Assembly (NCBI GenBank): GCA_029256865.1
Contig: JARIEH010000316.1
Span: forward strand, 1-5,165
DNA length: 5,165 nt
Direction: 5' to 3'
From: Psychrobacter sp.
GTDB taxonomy: Bacteria; Pseudomonadota; Gammaproteobacteria; Pseudomonadales; Moraxellaceae
Both the position numbers and the translations under genes were made by a program. Position 1 is the first letter of the stretch, and the number at the start of each line of letters is the position of its first letter. Shown here piece by piece: positions 4,948-5,165 of this stretch. The notes under the pieces were generated by a model that had not been told where the DNA came from, made no database searches, and worked only from the letters and a program-made list of their open reading frames with translations.

Positions 4948-5165
4948 ATGTCAAATAGCAATGCTACACCACCTATAAGCCTAAGCCGTCAGTCTAATAA
5001 CAAGCGCAATATTCCCCATTATTCAGACCAAGGGCAATACCCTGATAGCTATTATGCTGCCAGTCGCAACCCTAAGCCTGATAGACCTACCTTAGAGAAT
5101 GATATCCAAGCTGAGATTTGTGTGGTTGGTGGTGGCTATAGCGGCCTGTCAGCGGCGCTACATCT
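4948..5165 (+). CDS. puuB: gamma-glutamylputrescine oxidoreductase, N-terminal part only
   Basis: The first 72 codons of an FAD-dependent amine oxidoreductase of the DAO family are present; the gene runs off the right edge. The product is expected to oxidise gamma-glutamylputrescine to gamma-glutamyl-gamma-aminobutyraldehyde. SYYAAS (34-39) and EICVVGGGYSGLSAALH (56-72) match the start of E. coli PuuB closely. The GGGYSG at 61-66 is the dinucleotide-binding loop of the FAD Rossmann fold. About 27 residues precede SYYAAS beyond what E. coli PuuB has, hydrophilic and not a signal peptide. The ATG at 4948-4950 lies 1 bp after the puuA stop. Its ribosome binding site AGGA (4936-4939) is inside the end of puuA at 8-nt spacing, so puuA and puuB are almost certainly one transcript and probably translationally coupled. 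Confidence 0.9.
   Translation, partial: MSNSNATPPISLSRQSNNKRNIPHYSDQGQYPDSYYAASRNPKPDRPTLENDIQAEICVVGGGYSGLSAALH

Overview
The window looks like chromosomal DNA of a gammaproteobacterium of the Moraxellaceae, most probably Psychrobacter or a close relative. The basis is the moderate-to-low GC, the protein style (Gln/Asn/Lys-rich tails, AT-rich intergenic DNA) and a Pseudomonadota-type puu (gamma-glutamylated putrescine) locus. The genus is an inference from overall resemblance and was not tested by any search.

Left part (1-1748, plus strand): the 3' end of a DUF4130/TIGR03915-type putative DNA-metabolism protein, a 97-bp gap, then a complete 448-codon GT4-like (GT-B fold) glycosyltransferase-family protein. 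Its N-terminal and C-terminal family motifs are recognisable by position, but most of the usual donor-binding residues appear to be replaced. A short AT-rich hairpin lies where this gene converges with the next one.

Right part (1749-5165): a putrescine-degradation locus in two divergent arms. The minus arm is puuD (gamma-Glu-GABA hydrolase) followed by puuR (XRE-cupin repressor), which overlap by 26 bp. The plus arm is puuA (gamma-glutamylputrescine synthetase) followed after 1 bp by puuB (FAD oxidoreductase), which is cut by the window end. In the known pathway PuuA glutamylates putrescine, PuuB oxidises the product, PuuC (not seen here) dehydrogenates it and PuuD releases glutamate and GABA. 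PuuR would repress until putrescine is present.

The arms are separated by 413 bp of AT-rich control DNA (3190-3602). It holds a convincing sigma70-type promoter facing puuA (TTGACA-17-TATATT), an extended -10 element facing puuD, a near-repeated TAAAA(A)CTCAA(A)TATTG motif on either side of the puuD promoter, an imperfect palindrome, and a predicted ~185-nt puuA leader. The leader contains a 34-codon open frame, a 9-bp hairpin and a tandem AGTAACACC repeat. I see no mobile element, CRISPR, tRNA or rRNA. The observations most worth checking are the degenerate glycosyltransferase, the repeated operator-like motif and the structured puuA leader.
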